In this document: in pieces, positions 36,281-45,091 of the stretch
Numbering within the stretch: position 1 is the first letter of the stretch
How the letters are laid out: each line of letters starts with the position of its first letter
DNA from: Streptomyces sp. NBC_01591
Lineage (GTDB): Bacteria; Actinomycetota; Actinomycetes; Streptomycetales; Streptomycetaceae
Reading direction: 5' to 3'
Length of the DNA stretch: 64,000 bases
NCBI RefSeq assembly: GCF_035918155.1
Contig: NZ_CP109327.1
Coordinates: 5,208,001 to 5,272,000, forward strand
Program-made: the position numbers and the translations under genes
The notes under the pieces: generated by a model
Seen by the model: the letters and a program-made list of their open reading frames with translations, nothing else
The model's database searches: none
Told to the model about the DNA's origin: nothing

Positions 36281-36994
36281 TCAGGCGGGAGCCGTTCCCT
36301 GGTCGAGGGCACCGAGCCCACGCATCAGGCCCATGAGGTCCTCGTGCCACCAGCCTTCCTGGATCTTTCCGTTCTTGAACCGGAAGATCGTGGTGCCGGA
36401 CATGACGCATTGCCTGCCCGTGGGAGCGATGCCCATGAATTCGCCCTTGTGGGTACCGGTCCAGGTCCACAGCGTCACGACGTCGTCGCCCTCGCAGATC
36501 TGCCGGTCCAGGTCGAAGGAGAAGTCGAAGGCGGCGCGCCATCCGGCGACATCGTTCCGCAGCCTGTCGGAGCCGACCACGGTTCTTTCCGTCTTCGCGA
36601 TGTCGTGGTCGATGTAGTCGGGCGCGAACACCTCGTCGATGGCGTCGAGATTGCCTCCGACGGCGATCTCGTGGAAGAAGCGGCGTGACTGCGCCTGGTT
36701 CAGCTGCTCGTCGCGGACCACGTCGAGGTCGGTGAAGGTGGGCATCCCGTCGCAGAGCGCCACCATCTCCTGGAAGATCCGCTCGGTCTCGGGCAGCCCG
36801 GAATTCGCCATCGCGTCCTCGTACGACGGGAATTCGACGATCTCGACATAGTGGGACCCGTCGGAGCGGTCCTTGCCGATGAGGCTGTGAGTGGCGGTCC
36901 GGGTGCCCTTGGTCTGCTCGACCCACTGGTCCATGAGACGGTCCATGTCCTCGAACCGCTCCGTCTTGCAGTCGATAACTTGTACGAATCTCAT
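36281..36994 (-). CDS. SnoaL-like (ester cyclase) protein with ABM-like N-terminus
   Basis: A 237-residue two-domain protein. I chose the ATG at 36994 (MRFVQVIDCKTERFEDMDRL) because GGGAGG lies just upstream; an earlier start at 37012 is open. Residues 1-95 look like a dimeric alpha/beta-barrel (ABM-like) domain with HYVEIVEFPSYEDAMANSGL. Residues 105-235 are SnoaL-like: RRFFHEIAVGGNLDAIDEVF, YIDHDIAKTERTV, GDDVVTLWTWTGTHKGEFMG, and IFRFKNGKIQEGWW. The pattern is that of ester-cyclase/SnoaL proteins, often of no known substrate. It sits alone, convergent with groEL1. Confidence 0.85.
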   Translation of the reverse strand: MRFVQVIDCKTERFEDMDRLMDQWVEQTKGTRTATHSLIGKDRSDGSHYVEIVEFPSYEDAMANSGLPETERIFQEMVALCDGMPTFTDLDVVRDEQLNQAQSRRFFHEIAVGGNLDAIDEVFAPDYIDHDIAKTERTVVGSDRLRNDVAGWRAAFDFSFDLDRQICEGDDVVTLWTWTGTHKGEFMGIAPTGRQCVMSGTTIFRFKNGKIQEGWWHEDLMGLMRGLGALDQGTAPA

Positions 36995-37062
36995 GATGCC
37001 TCCCGGTCTCACGTTCCGGATGGGATGCTTCCAGTTTAGTGAGGAGCGGGCTTTTCGACGGT

Positions 37063-38091
37063 TCAGGCCGAGTGGCTCAGACTTCCGGAATGCACGGGGT
37101 CCGCGAAGGGCAGGCCGGCCGCGAACCGCTCCATCTCGTCCAGCGCCTGGTCGGCCATCCGGTGCAGCTCATCGCCCAGCGAACCCGCGACATGCGGGGT
37201 GAGCAGCACATTGGGCAGGGTGTACAACGGCGAGTGCTCGGGCGGGAGTTCGGGTTCCGTCACATCCAGCACCGCTTGCAGCCGTCCGGCCGTCAGCTCG
37301 GGCAGCAGCGCGTCCTCGTCGATCAGCGAACCCCGCGCCGTGTTGATCAGCGTCGTCCCGGTGGCCATGGCGGACAGCTGCGCCGCACCGATCAGATGGT
37401 GCGTCTCCGGGAGCTGGGGCGCGTGCACCGAGACCACGGAGCTGCTCGCGCACAGCTCGTCGAGCGAGGTGAGCCGTACACCGAGCCGCGCCGCCTCCGG
37501 ACCGTCCACGTACGGGTCGTACAGCAGCACGTCCAGGTCGAAGGGGCGCAGCAGCTCGATCACGCGCCGGCCGATGCGGGAGGCGCCGACGATGCCGACC
37601 GTACGGCGGTAGTTGCCGGCTCCGTCGAGCTCCGCGAGCCAGTCGTGGCCGGCGCGCAGACCGCGGTAGCGGTGCGCGGTGTGCAGGACCCGCTTGCCGG
37701 CGAACAGGATGGCGGCGAGGGTGAATTCGGCGACCGGCAGGGCGTTGGCCCCGGCCGCGGATGTGACGGTGATGCCGCGTTCCCAGCAGGCGTCGGTGAT
37801 GTGGTGCTTCACGGAGCCCGCGGCGTGCACGACGGCCCGCAGCCGGGGCGCGGCCGCCAGTACCCCGGCGGTGAGCGGCGTCGCACCCCAGCAGGTGAAC
37901 AGCACCTCGGCCTCGGCGAGCGCGGCGGCCACCTCGGGCGTCGGGTCGGCCAGGTCGTGGGCGACGAAGTTCGGGTCGGTGCGGGTGAGGGCGGCCAGCC
38001 GGGTGCGGTGGCGGTCGGCGAGGAGGCGGTCGGCGATGCCGGGCCCCATGGCGAGCAGGGCCGTCGGCCGGTTGTCAGTGGCGTGGGGCAT
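37063..38091 (-). CDS. D-isomer-specific 2-hydroxyacid dehydrogenase
   Basis: A 342-residue NAD(P)-dependent dehydrogenase interconverting 2-oxo and 2-hydroxy acids. It has the dinucleotide loop VGIVGASRIGRRV (GASRIG), the catalytic Arg in LINTARGSLIDEDAL, the catalytic Glu in DVTEPELPPEHSPLY and the catalytic His in LTPHVAGS. It is the last gene of the ABC import operon, 36 bp after the MalG-type permease, so its substrate is probably the imported sugar-derived acid. A sugar-acid (uronate- or glyoxylate-type) substrate is inference from context. Confidence 0.92.
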   Translation of the reverse strand: MPHATDNRPTALLAMGPGIADRLLADRHRTRLAALTRTDPNFVAHDLADPTPEVAAALAEAEVLFTCWGATPLTAGVLAAAPRLRAVVHAAGSVKHHITDACWERGITVTSAAGANALPVAEFTLAAILFAGKRVLHTAHRYRGLRAGHDWLAELDGAGNYRRTVGIVGASRIGRRVIELLRPFDLDVLLYDPYVDGPEAARLGVRLTSLDELCASSSVVSVHAPQLPETHHLIGAAQLSAMATGTTLINTARGSLIDEDALLPELTAGRLQAVLDVTEPELPPEHSPLYTLPNVLLTPHVAGSLGDELHRMADQALDEMERFAAGLPFADPVHSGSLSHSA

Positions 38092-38127
38092 GGTGGAACT
38101 CGTACTCCTCAGGGCTCGCGGTGAGAG

Positions 38128-38982
38128 TCACTTGACGCTGCCGGCGGTCAGTCCGGCCTTCCAGTGCCGCTGCAGCGAGACGAAGGCGACGATCAGGGGG
38201 ATGACGGCGAGGAGGGAGCCGGTGACGACGAGCGGGTAGAAGCTCGGCTCGCCGTGGGTGTTGGTGTTCCAGGAGTACAGACCGAGGCTCAGCGGGAAGA
38301 GCTTGCGGTCCGAGAGCATCACGAGGGGGAGGAAGAAGTTGTTCCAGATCGCGGTGAACTGGAAGAGGAAGACCGTCACGAAGCCCGGCATGACCATGCG
38401 CAGTCCGATGGACCAGAAGACGCGCAGCTCGCCGGCCCCGTCGATACGGGCGGCCTCCAGGGCCTCGTTCGGTATGTAGCCGGTGCTGAACACCCGGGCG
38501 AGATACACGCCGAACGGGTTGACCAGCACCGGGATCAGCACGGACCAGTAGGTGTTGACCAGGCCGGTTTTGGAGGCCAGGAGATACATCGGCAGGGCGA
38601 GCGCCGTGGTGGGCACGAGCACGCCCATCAGCACGAGGGCGAACAGCTTCTCCTTGCCCCGGAATTCGTACTTGTCGAAGGCGTATCCCGCGGCGACGCA
38701 GATCAGCGAGCAGACGATCGCCCCACCGCCCGCGTACATGAGGCTGTTGAGGTACCAGCGGAAGTAGATGCCGTCGCCGTAGGAGGCCAGGTTCGACAGG
38801 TTCTCGCCGAGGTTGAAGCCCTCGAAGGAGAACGCGTTGCCCGCGAGCAGACCGCCGGTGTCCTTCGTGGCGGCGGTGACCAGCCAGACGAGGGGGAAGA
38901 GCATGTAGACGACGGCGAGCAGGAGGAAGCCGTTGACGGCGGTCTTCGACATCCAGCGGCCGCGGGAGGCGGGGGAGTTCAT
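38128..38982 (-). CDS. carbohydrate ABC transporter permease (MalG-type)
   Basis: A 284-residue, six-span permease. It starts MNSPASRGRWMSKTAVNGFL and has the EAA loop EALEAARIDGAGELRVFWSI, which contacts the ATPase. It overlaps the preceding permease by 4 bp (ATGA). The operon lacks an ATP-binding subunit, as usual for Streptomyces sugar importers served by the shared MsiK ATPase. It works with the next permease and the binding protein at 39872. Confidence 0.95.
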   Translation of the reverse strand: MNSPASRGRWMSKTAVNGFLLLAVVYMLFPLVWLVTAATKDTGGLLAGNAFSFEGFNLGENLSNLASYGDGIYFRWYLNSLMYAGGGAIVCSLICVAAGYAFDKYEFRGKEKLFALVLMGVLVPTTALALPMYLLASKTGLVNTYWSVLIPVLVNPFGVYLARVFSTGYIPNEALEAARIDGAGELRVFWSIGLRMVMPGFVTVFLFQFTAIWNNFFLPLVMLSDRKLFPLSLGLYSWNTNTHGEPSFYPLVVTGSLLAVIPLIVAFVSLQRHWKAGLTAGSVK

Positions 38983-39872
38983 GCTTTCTTGCCCTTCCGG
39001 CCGGTGAAGCGGGTGACGACGAAGGACAGCAGCGCGGCCGTGAGCGCCAGCAGGATGGAGGCGGCCGCGGCGAGACCGTAGTCGTTGCGCTCGAAGGCCG
39101 CGGTGTACGCGTACATGTTCGGCGTCCAGGTGGAGGAGACGGCGGAGCCGGTCCCCTTGTTGAGGATCAGCGGCTCGGTGAACAGCTGGAGCGAGCCGAT
39201 GACCGTGAACAGCGCGACCATCACGAGGGAGGAGCGGATCAGCGGAACCTTGATGCTGAGCGCGGTGCGCCAGGCACCGGCCCCGTCGACCGTGGCCGCT
39301 TCGAGTACGGAGCGGTCGATGGCCTGCAACGCGGCATAGAAGATCACCATGTTGTAGCCGAGCCATTCCCACAGGGCGATGTTGACGATGGAGGGAAGGG
39401 CACCTTCGGGGGAGAAGAAGTCGAAGCCGATTCCGCCGGATTCCATGGCGCTGACCACCGGGCTGAGCTGCGGGGTGTAGAGGTACACCCAGATCAGCGC
39501 GGCGATGATGCCGGGCACGGCGTGCGGCAGGAAGAGTGCGAGCTGGAAGAACCGGCGGGCGCGGGCCAGCGTGGAGTCCAGCAGCAGGGCGAGGGCGAGG
39601 GCCCCGATGAGCAGCAGCGGAATGTAGAACAGGCAGTATCCGAGGAGTACGCCGAAGCCCTCGCGGAACGCCCGGTCGCCCAGGGCCGCCGTGTAGTTGT
39701 CGAGTCCGCTGAAGACGGTCTCGGTGCCGCCGAAGCCCAGGCCGGACTGCTTCTCGGTGAACAGGCTGAGCCAGACCGCGTAACCGATCGGCAGCACCAT
39801 GGCCACGGTGAACAGTACGAAGAAGGGCCCCAGCAGGATGGCGGCGGCTCTGGTCGTCCGGGCGCGCTTCAT
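38979..39872 (-). CDS. carbohydrate ABC transporter permease (MalF-type)
   Basis: A 297-residue, six-span permease. It starts MKRARTTRAAAILLGPFFVL and has the EAA loop LEAATVDGAGAWRTALSIKV. The large periplasmic region after the first span is typical of MalF-like CUT1 permeases. Its ATG overlaps the stop of the binding-protein gene. With the MalG-type gene it forms the channel for the imported sugar. Confidence 0.95.
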   Translation of the reverse strand: MKRARTTRAAAILLGPFFVLFTVAMVLPIGYAVWLSLFTEKQSGLGFGGTETVFSGLDNYTAALGDRAFREGFGVLLGYCLFYIPLLLIGALALALLLDSTLARARRFFQLALFLPHAVPGIIAALIWVYLYTPQLSPVVSAMESGGIGFDFFSPEGALPSIVNIALWEWLGYNMVIFYAALQAIDRSVLEAATVDGAGAWRTALSIKVPLIRSSLVMVALFTVIGSLQLFTEPLILNKGTGSAVSSTWTPNMYAYTAAFERNDYGLAAAASILLALTAALLSFVVTRFTGRKGKKA

Positions 39873-41200
39873 CAGCCTGCGTCCTCGACCTTCAGACCGC
39901 GCTTCTTCAGCTCGGCGACCGTGGCGTCGTGCCCGGCCTTCACGGCGTCCTTGATGGTGGTGCCGCCGCTCGCGACCTTGCCGAACTGGTCCTTCATGGT
40001 GGTGTTCGTGGTGCCGGTCGTCGGGCCCCAGTTCCAGTTCGGGCCGATCGACGTCGCGGCACCCTCGAACACCTGGTAGATGTCCTCGCCGCCGTAGAAG
40101 CCGGCGTCGAAGGACTTCTTGGCCACCGGGCGCAGTGCCGTCGCGGCCGGGAAGGCGCTCGAAGTTCCGGACTCGATGCGGGCCTTGATGCCTTCCTCGG
40201 TGGTCGACATCCAGGTGGCGAACTCGACCGCGGCCTCGGCCTTCTTGCTGGTCTTCGTCACCGCGAAGGTGGAGCCGCCGAGCATGCCGCTGGCCGGCTT
40301 GCCGTCCCAGCTGGGCATCGGGGCGACGGCCCACTTGCCGCTCTGCTCGGGCAGCGTGCCCTTGAGGACACCCGCGCCCCAGGCGGCGCCGAGGTAGCCG
40401 ACGGTGCCACCGTTCTTGAGGGAGTTGGTCCACTCGGGGCTGAACGAGGCGTTGGAGCGGATCAGGTCGTCGTCGAGCAGACCCTGCCAGTAGTCGGCGA
40501 CCTTGTTGGTTGCCGCGTCGGCGGTGCTGACCTTCCAGGTGTCGCCCTCGGGCTTGTACCACTGGGCGCCGGCCTGCCAGGCCATCGCCTGGAACGTGGT
40601 CGGGTCATCGGGGAAGAAGGTGCCGATCCGGGCCTTCTTGTCGGCCTTCTTGACCTTCTCGGCGGCCTTGCGGAACTCGTCCCAGGTCTTGGGGACCTCG
40701 ACGCCGTACTTCTCGAACAGGTCCTTGCGGTAGTAGAAGGACTGCGGCGAGGCGTCGAACGGGACGGCCCAGCTCTTGCCGCCGAGCGTCGTCAGCTCGA
40801 CCGCCTGCGGCAGCAGCTTCTTCTTGATGTCGTCGGTGAAGTACTGGCCTATGTCCTGGAGCGCGCCCTGACTGACGTACTCCGGAAGCTGTGGGTACTC
40901 GATGGAGACCAGGTCGGGGGCGTTGCCCGCCTTCACCGCGTTGGAGATCTTGGCGTAACCGCCCGCGTTGCCGGACGGGATCTCCTCGTACACCACCTTG
41001 ATGTCCTTGTGCGAGGCGTTGAACGCGTCAACGACCTCCTTGGACCCCTTGGCCCAGCCCCAGAAGGTGATGCTGACGGGCTTGCCGTCGCTTCCGGCGG
41101 CGGAGTCGTCGTCACCGCTGCCGCCACAGGCCGTGAGGAGGGCGAGGGCGGTGGCGGTGCCGACTACGGCGAGGGACGTTCTGCTCGGACTGCGGCTCAC
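39872..41200 (-). CDS. extracellular sugar-binding lipoprotein (CUT1)
   Basis: A 442-residue solute-binding protein. The signal ends in LLTAC with the lipidated Cys at about 25. The mature fold is family 1 SBP: ITFWGWAKGSKEVVDAF, VVYEEIPSGNAGGYAKI, WAVPFDASPQSFYYRKDLF, and GGSTFAVTKTSKKAEAAVEF. It heads a four-gene minus-strand operon. A promoter (41243-41271) and an upstream octamer (41287-41294) shared with the regulated beta-helix gene are present. The ligand is unknown; many aromatic residues (WNWGP, WYKPEGDTW) suggest an oligosaccharide. Confidence 0.95.
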   Translation of the reverse strand: MSRSPSRTSLAVVGTATALALLTACGGSGDDDSAAGSDGKPVSITFWGWAKGSKEVVDAFNASHKDIKVVYEEIPSGNAGGYAKISNAVKAGNAPDLVSIEYPQLPEYVSQGALQDIGQYFTDDIKKKLLPQAVELTTLGGKSWAVPFDASPQSFYYRKDLFEKYGVEVPKTWDEFRKAAEKVKKADKKARIGTFFPDDPTTFQAMAWQAGAQWYKPEGDTWKVSTADAATNKVADYWQGLLDDDLIRSNASFSPEWTNSLKNGGTVGYLGAAWGAGVLKGTLPEQSGKWAVAPMPSWDGKPASGMLGGSTFAVTKTSKKAEAAVEFATWMSTTEEGIKARIESGTSSAFPAATALRPVAKKSFDAGFYGGEDIYQVFEGAATSIGPNWNWGPTTGTTNTTMKDQFGKVASGGTTIKDAVKAGHDATVAELKKRGLKVEDAG

Positions 41201-41242
41201 AGCGAGGCTCCTGAACTGGCGGCGACATTGGCGTTGGCCGTG

Positions 41243-41271
41243 ATCCTTGGACCAGTCGTGACCGAAGTCAA
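41243..41271 (-). promoter_or_regulatory. promoter of the sugar importer operon
   Basis: On the minus strand, TTGACT (41271-41266), a 17 bp spacer and AAGGAT (41248-41243) form a good promoter 43 bp upstream of the binding-protein start. Confidence 0.65.
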
Positions 41272-41286
41272 GAGCGAAAGATCGAT

Positions 41287-41294
41287 TGATCGAA
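41287..41294. promoter_or_regulatory. regulator half-site TGATCGAA upstream of the importer
   Basis: The octamer TGATCGAA lies 15 bp upstream of the -35 box, within the richer sequence GATCGATTGATCGAA. The same octamer forms the inverted repeat at 42564-42589 and recurs at 42611. It lies outside the promoter, so activation or looping is possible here. Confidence 0.6.
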
Positions 41295-41393
41295 AAAAGA
41301 TCAGATAAGTTGCGTACGGAAGGGCGTGAGATATCCTGCGAAATCGGGTGCGAGGGCCGCGGGAACGCCCGCCCCGAGGTCTGCCCCCGGCGC

Positions 41394-42485
41394 CTACGGG
41401 AGGCGCGCCCCGCACGAGTCCCTGACCCTCAGCTGCGGCAGCAGCGTCAGATGCCGCCGGGGTGCGCCCGCGCTCTGGCCCAGCCGCTCCACCAGCAGTT
41501 CCGTCGCGTGACGGCCCACCTCGCGCTTGGGCGGCGCGACCGCCGTGAGCGGTGTGTCCGCGAGGGCCGCCACCTCGTCGTCGTAGGCGATCAGGGCCAG
41601 GTTCTCCGGAACCCGCACGCCCAGTTCGGCCAGGCGCTGCACCACCTGGATCGCGTCCACGTCGTTGTGGATCAGCGCCGCCGTCGCCACCCCCGAGAGG
41701 ACCGCCTCGCGCAGCGCCTGCACGGCCTGCTCGAAGGCGTCCGGGGCGAGTTCGGACGGTACGGAATCGATCACGTCCTGCGGCGCGCGCAGCCCGAGCA
41801 CACCCAGCGCCTCCGCGTACCCGGACCGCACCGCGACGGCGGTCGGTGAGTCGGCACGGGCCATCAGCAGCGGCGCCCCGTGTCCGAGATCCACCAGGTG
41901 GCGCACCGCCAGCAGCACGCCGTGCGCATGGTCCGAGCAGACCCGGTCCAGGCCGTCCAGCGGGGAGCCCGCGGTGGGCCTGCGCTCCAGCAGGACGGTC
42001 GGCACGGGCAGCGAGGCGATCCAGTCGCCGAACGCGGCGGGGTCGCCCGGGTCCTGCCAGCCGGGCGCGACCAGCAGCCCTTCGGCGCCCGCGGAGAGCA
42101 GCCCCTCGGTGCGGGCGTGGTCCTCCTGCGGCCGGTAGTCGGAGATGCGCAGGATGAGCCTGGCCCCGGCCCTGGCGGCGGCCTCGTGGGCGCCGCGGAT
42201 GACCTCGGCGAAGTAGTAGGTCGACGAGGGCGCGAGCATGCCGAGGACCAGGCCGCTGCCCGTGGAGCCGGGTCCGGCGGCGGAGCCCGGGGCGCCCTCC
42301 TGCGGCCAGGACACCGATCCGTGGACCCGGTCGAGCAGGCCGCGGCCGGCCAGTTCCTCCACGTCCCGGCGCGCCGTGACGGGCGAGACCCCCAGCAGCG
42401 AGGCCAGGTCCGAGACCCGGGCCGAACCCCGTTCCCGTACCAGTCCGAGCAGGCGGTCATGACGTTCAGCAGCACTTTCGCGCAC
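41394..42485 (-). CDS. DeoR-HTH / LacI-like sugar-binding transcriptional regulator
   Basis: A 363-residue regulator from the GTG at 42485, just after GAGGGGAC. An N-terminal DeoR-type winged helix (about 5-60: AERHDRLLGLVRERGSARVS and VSPVTARRDVEELAGRGLLD) is joined to a LacI-type periplasmic-binding domain (about 85-350: VLGMLAPSSTYYFAEVIRGA, GHGAPLLMARADSPTAVAVR, IAYDDEVAAL). This hybrid is common for Streptomyces sugar operon regulators. It lies between the ABC operon and the divergent beta-helix gene and is the obvious candidate to bind the TGATCGAA sites. The ligand is unknown. Confidence 0.92.
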   Translation of the reverse strand: MRESAAERHDRLLGLVRERGSARVSDLASLLGVSPVTARRDVEELAGRGLLDRVHGSVSWPQEGAPGSAAGPGSTGSGLVLGMLAPSSTYYFAEVIRGAHEAAARAGARLILRISDYRPQEDHARTEGLLSAGAEGLLVAPGWQDPGDPAAFGDWIASLPVPTVLLERRPTAGSPLDGLDRVCSDHAHGVLLAVRHLVDLGHGAPLLMARADSPTAVAVRSGYAEALGVLGLRAPQDVIDSVPSELAPDAFEQAVQALREAVLSGVATAALIHNDVDAIQVVQRLAELGVRVPENLALIAYDDEVAALADTPLTAVAPPKREVGRHATELLVERLGQSAGAPRRHLTLLPQLRVRDSCGARLP

Positions 42486-42563
42486 GGCAGCAGTCCCCTC
42501 GCAGTGTGTGGCCCGGCCCCGGTCCGGCCGATGCCGGGGCCGTTGTCCGACCCTAGAGCAACG

Positions 42564-42618
42564 TGATCGAACGATGGGAGTTTCGATCATTCAAACCCAA
42601 TCCATTGACGTTCGATCA
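42564..42618. promoter_or_regulatory. operator cluster in the regulator / beta-helix divergent region
   Basis: TGATCGAA (42564-42571) and its complement TTCGATCA (42582-42589) form an 8-10-8 inverted repeat. A further TTCGATCA (42611-42618) lies directly after TTGACG (42605-42610), inside the spacer of the beta-helix promoter, whose -10 box is CAGGAT (42628-42633). Repression of that promoter is inferred. Confidence 0.7.
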
Positions 42619-42663
42619 ATCCGAGTCCAGGATTCCGGCGGTGCGGACTCGTCCCGCCCCCAC

Positions 42664-42732
42664 CCCTGACCGTCCGCCCCACCCCCGACCGTCCGCCCCG
42701 CCCTGACTGTTCGTTCCGACCCTGACTGTTCG
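42664..42732 (+). repeat. four tandem 13-mers in the beta-helix leader
   Basis: CCCTGACCGTCCG (42664), CCCCGACCGTCCG (42683), CCCTGACTGTTCG (42701) and CCCTGACTGTTCG (42720) recur every 18-19 bp in the leader, ending 13 bp before the start codon. No known element was recognised. They may be binding sites or slippage products. Confidence 0.6.
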
Positions 42733-42744
42733 TACGGAGGAATT

Positions 42745-44274
42745 GTGAGACATCGCGTCACTGCTGCGGCGCTCGTGGCCCTGACGGCCGCCGGCGGCCT
42801 GACCGCCGTGGGCCAGACCGCCGCACAGGCCGCGCCCGCCGGCCGTACCTTCCACGTCGACTGCGCCGCGGACCCGGCCGGCGCCACCGGCAGCGAGCAG
42901 CACCCCTGGACCTCGCTCGCCGAGGCCAACGCGCACACCTACGGCCCCGGTGACCGGCTCCTCTTCAAGCGCGGTGCCACCTGCACCGGCACCCTCGCCC
43001 CCACCGGCACCGGCTCCGCCCGCGCCCCGTTCACCATTGCCGATTACGGCAGCGGCCCGGCCCGCGCCAGGCTCGACGGCGCGGGTGCCCACGATGTCGT
43101 CCTGCTCTCCAACACGCAGTACGTGCACCTCAAGGCGCTGGAGATCACCAACGCCGACAACCCCGGCAGCGAGCGCAACGGCGTCCGCCTCCGCCTCACC
43201 GACTACGGCGTCGCCCGCGGCTTCGACATCTCCGGCCTCTACATCCACGATGTGCGCGGCGGCGACTACAAGACGGTCTCCGGCTCCAGCGCGATCCACA
43301 TCGCCGTCGAGGGCAAGGCGAAGGCCAGCTGGTACGACGGCCTGGACATCGGGCACAACCGCATCGAGGACGTCGACCGCGAGGGCATCTACTTCAAGTC
43401 GACCTTCTCCAAGCGCGACCTGGTCGGCCAGCAGCAGGACCCGAACGTGTACCCGGGGGAGTGGACACCCAGCACCGGCGTCCGCATCCACCACAACACG
43501 CTGAAGTCCCTGGCCGGCGACGGCATGAAGCTCGACACCACCAGCGGCGCCCGCGTCGACCACAACCGGGTCGACGGCTTCCAGCTCCGTTCGCCCTCCG
43601 CCAACGCAGGCATCTGGACCTTCAACACCGACGACACGACCGTCGAGTACAACGAGGTCTCGGGCGGCGGCAACACCCACGACGGGATGTCCTTCGACGC
43701 CGACGGCGCCTCCCAGAACACCGTCTTCCAGTACAACTACAGCCACGACAACAAGGGCGGCTTCCTGCTGATCTGCCCGTACAGCGGCGCCAAGACCATC
43801 GGCACGGTCGCCCGCTACAACGTCAGCCGCAACGACGGCGCCCGCCTCATCCAGAACTGCTGGGGCCCGATCCTCGGCACCGAGATCTACAACAACACCT
43901 TCCACAACAAGGAGCAGATCCCCGGCTACCTCGTCCAGGACGACGCCGGCGGCCCCGCCACCACCCAGCACGAACTGTCCATCCGCAACAACATCTTCGT
44001 GAGCGAGGGCACCGGCGGCTACGCCTTCAAGAACCCGACCCCCGGGCTCTCCTTCGACCACAACGCCTTCTACGGCATCGACATGACCCGACCCGACCCC
44101 GGCGGCATCACGGCCGACCCGAAGCTCCGGGCCGACTTCCGGCTCGGTGCGGGCTCGCCCGCCCTCGCCGCCGGAGCCGTCATCGAGAACAACGGCGGCA
44201 AGGACTACTTCGGCAACGAACTGAAGCCCGGCGCCCCCAACATCGGCGCCTACGCGGGCCGTGGGGTGCGGTAA
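42745..44274 (+). CDS. secreted right-handed beta-helix protein
   Basis: A 509-residue protein with a classic signal peptide (MRHRVTAAALVALTAAGGLT) predicted to be cleaved near AQA-AP at about 30. The mature part has the parallel beta-helix repeat pattern of pectate-lyase/alginate-lyase-like enzymes: VHLKALEITNADNPGSERNG, LDIGHNRIEDVDREGIYFKS, RIHHNTLKSLAGDGMKLDTT, VEYNEVSGGGNTHDGMSFDA and FLLICPYSG. A polysaccharide lyase or glycoside hydrolase activity is likely, but catalytic residues cannot be assigned. It shares the TGATCGAA operator with the importer and regulator genes, suggesting it degrades a polymer whose products are imported. GGAGG precedes the GTG start. Confidence 0.9.
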   Translation: MRHRVTAAALVALTAAGGLTAVGQTAAQAAPAGRTFHVDCAADPAGATGSEQHPWTSLAEANAHTYGPGDRLLFKRGATCTGTLAPTGTGSARAPFTIADYGSGPARARLDGAGAHDVVLLSNTQYVHLKALEITNADNPGSERNGVRLRLTDYGVARGFDISGLYIHDVRGGDYKTVSGSSAIHIAVEGKAKASWYDGLDIGHNRIEDVDREGIYFKSTFSKRDLVGQQQDPNVYPGEWTPSTGVRIHHNTLKSLAGDGMKLDTTSGARVDHNRVDGFQLRSPSANAGIWTFNTDDTTVEYNEVSGGGNTHDGMSFDADGASQNTVFQYNYSHDNKGGFLLICPYSGAKTIGTVARYNVSRNDGARLIQNCWGPILGTEIYNNTFHNKEQIPGYLVQDDAGGPATTQHELSIRNNIFVSEGTGGYAFKNPTPGLSFDHNAFYGIDMTRPDPGGITADPKLRADFRLGAGSPALAAGAVIENNGGKDYFGNELKPGAPNIGAYAGRGVR

Positions 44275-44282
44275 CCGACCGC

Positions 44283-45056
44283 TCACTGGGGACCGTACTT
44301 GCGGCCTGTCTTGGAGGTGACCCCTCCGAGCAGGCCGCGCGGCGTCACCTTCACGATCCCCATCAACGCCTTGTACCGCGGATCCGGAACCGAGACCGAC
44401 TTACCGCGTGCCAGGTCGGCCAGGGCCGTCTCCACCAGCTTGTCCGCGTCGAGCCACATCCAGCCCGGAATGTTGCCGGTCCCCATCCCGGCCCGCTGGT
44501 GGAACTCCGTCCGTACGAACCCGGGGCACAGCGCCATCAGCCGCACCCCCGTACCGGCCATGTCCTTCGCCGCGCCCTGGGTGAACTGCACGACCCACGC
44601 CTTGGACGCGCCGTACGTGCCGCGCGGCACGAACGCGGCCACCGAGGCCACGTTGACCACCCCGCCCCGTCCGCGCTCCCGCATCCCGGCCGCGGCCGCC
44701 GAGGTCAGCCGCAGCACCGCCTCGCAGTGCAGCTTCAGCATCTTCAGCTCATCGGCCATGGGCACGTCCAGATAGTGGCCCTTGTTGCCGAACCCGGCGT
44801 TGTTGACCAGCAGATCGACCGGATGGCGACGGTCCGTCAACCGGTCCTCGACCGCGGCGATCCCCTCGTCCTCGGACAGATCGGCCCTCAGTACCTCGGC
44901 CTCGATGCCGTGCCGGTCGTGCAGCTCCGTCGCCTGCTCGCGCAGCCGCTCGGTGTCCCGCGCCACCAGCACCAGGTTGTGCCCGTCCGCCGCGAGCCGC
45001 CGCGCGAAGGCGGCGCCGATCCCCGCGGTCGCGCCCGTAATCAGTGCAGTCGTCAT
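44283..45056 (-). CDS. short-chain dehydrogenase/reductase
   Basis: A 257-residue classical SDR. The cofactor loop is ALITGATAGIGAAFARRLAA; the structural NNAG is in LVNNAGFGNKGHYLD. The catalytic Ser is in NVASVAAFVP and the catalytic Tyr/Lys are YGASKAW, so the triad is complete. The substrate is unknown. The C-terminal extension RGLLGGVTSKTGRKYGPQ is longer than the fold needs. It starts at the ATG at 45056 and ends 8 bp from the beta-helix stop. It lies 35 bp downstream of the MOSC gene on the same strand, so the two may be co-transcribed. Confidence 0.93.
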   Translation of the reverse strand: MTTALITGATAGIGAAFARRLAADGHNLVLVARDTERLREQATELHDRHGIEAEVLRADLSEDEGIAAVEDRLTDRRHPVDLLVNNAGFGNKGHYLDVPMADELKMLKLHCEAVLRLTSAAAAGMRERGRGGVVNVASVAAFVPRGTYGASKAWVVQFTQGAAKDMAGTGVRLMALCPGFVRTEFHQRAGMGTGNIPGWMWLDADKLVETALADLARGKSVSVPDPRYKALMGIVKVTPRGLLGGVTSKTGRKYGPQ

Positions 45057-45091
45057 ACGCGGCACGTTAGTGCCTGTCCGGCACGCGGTGA

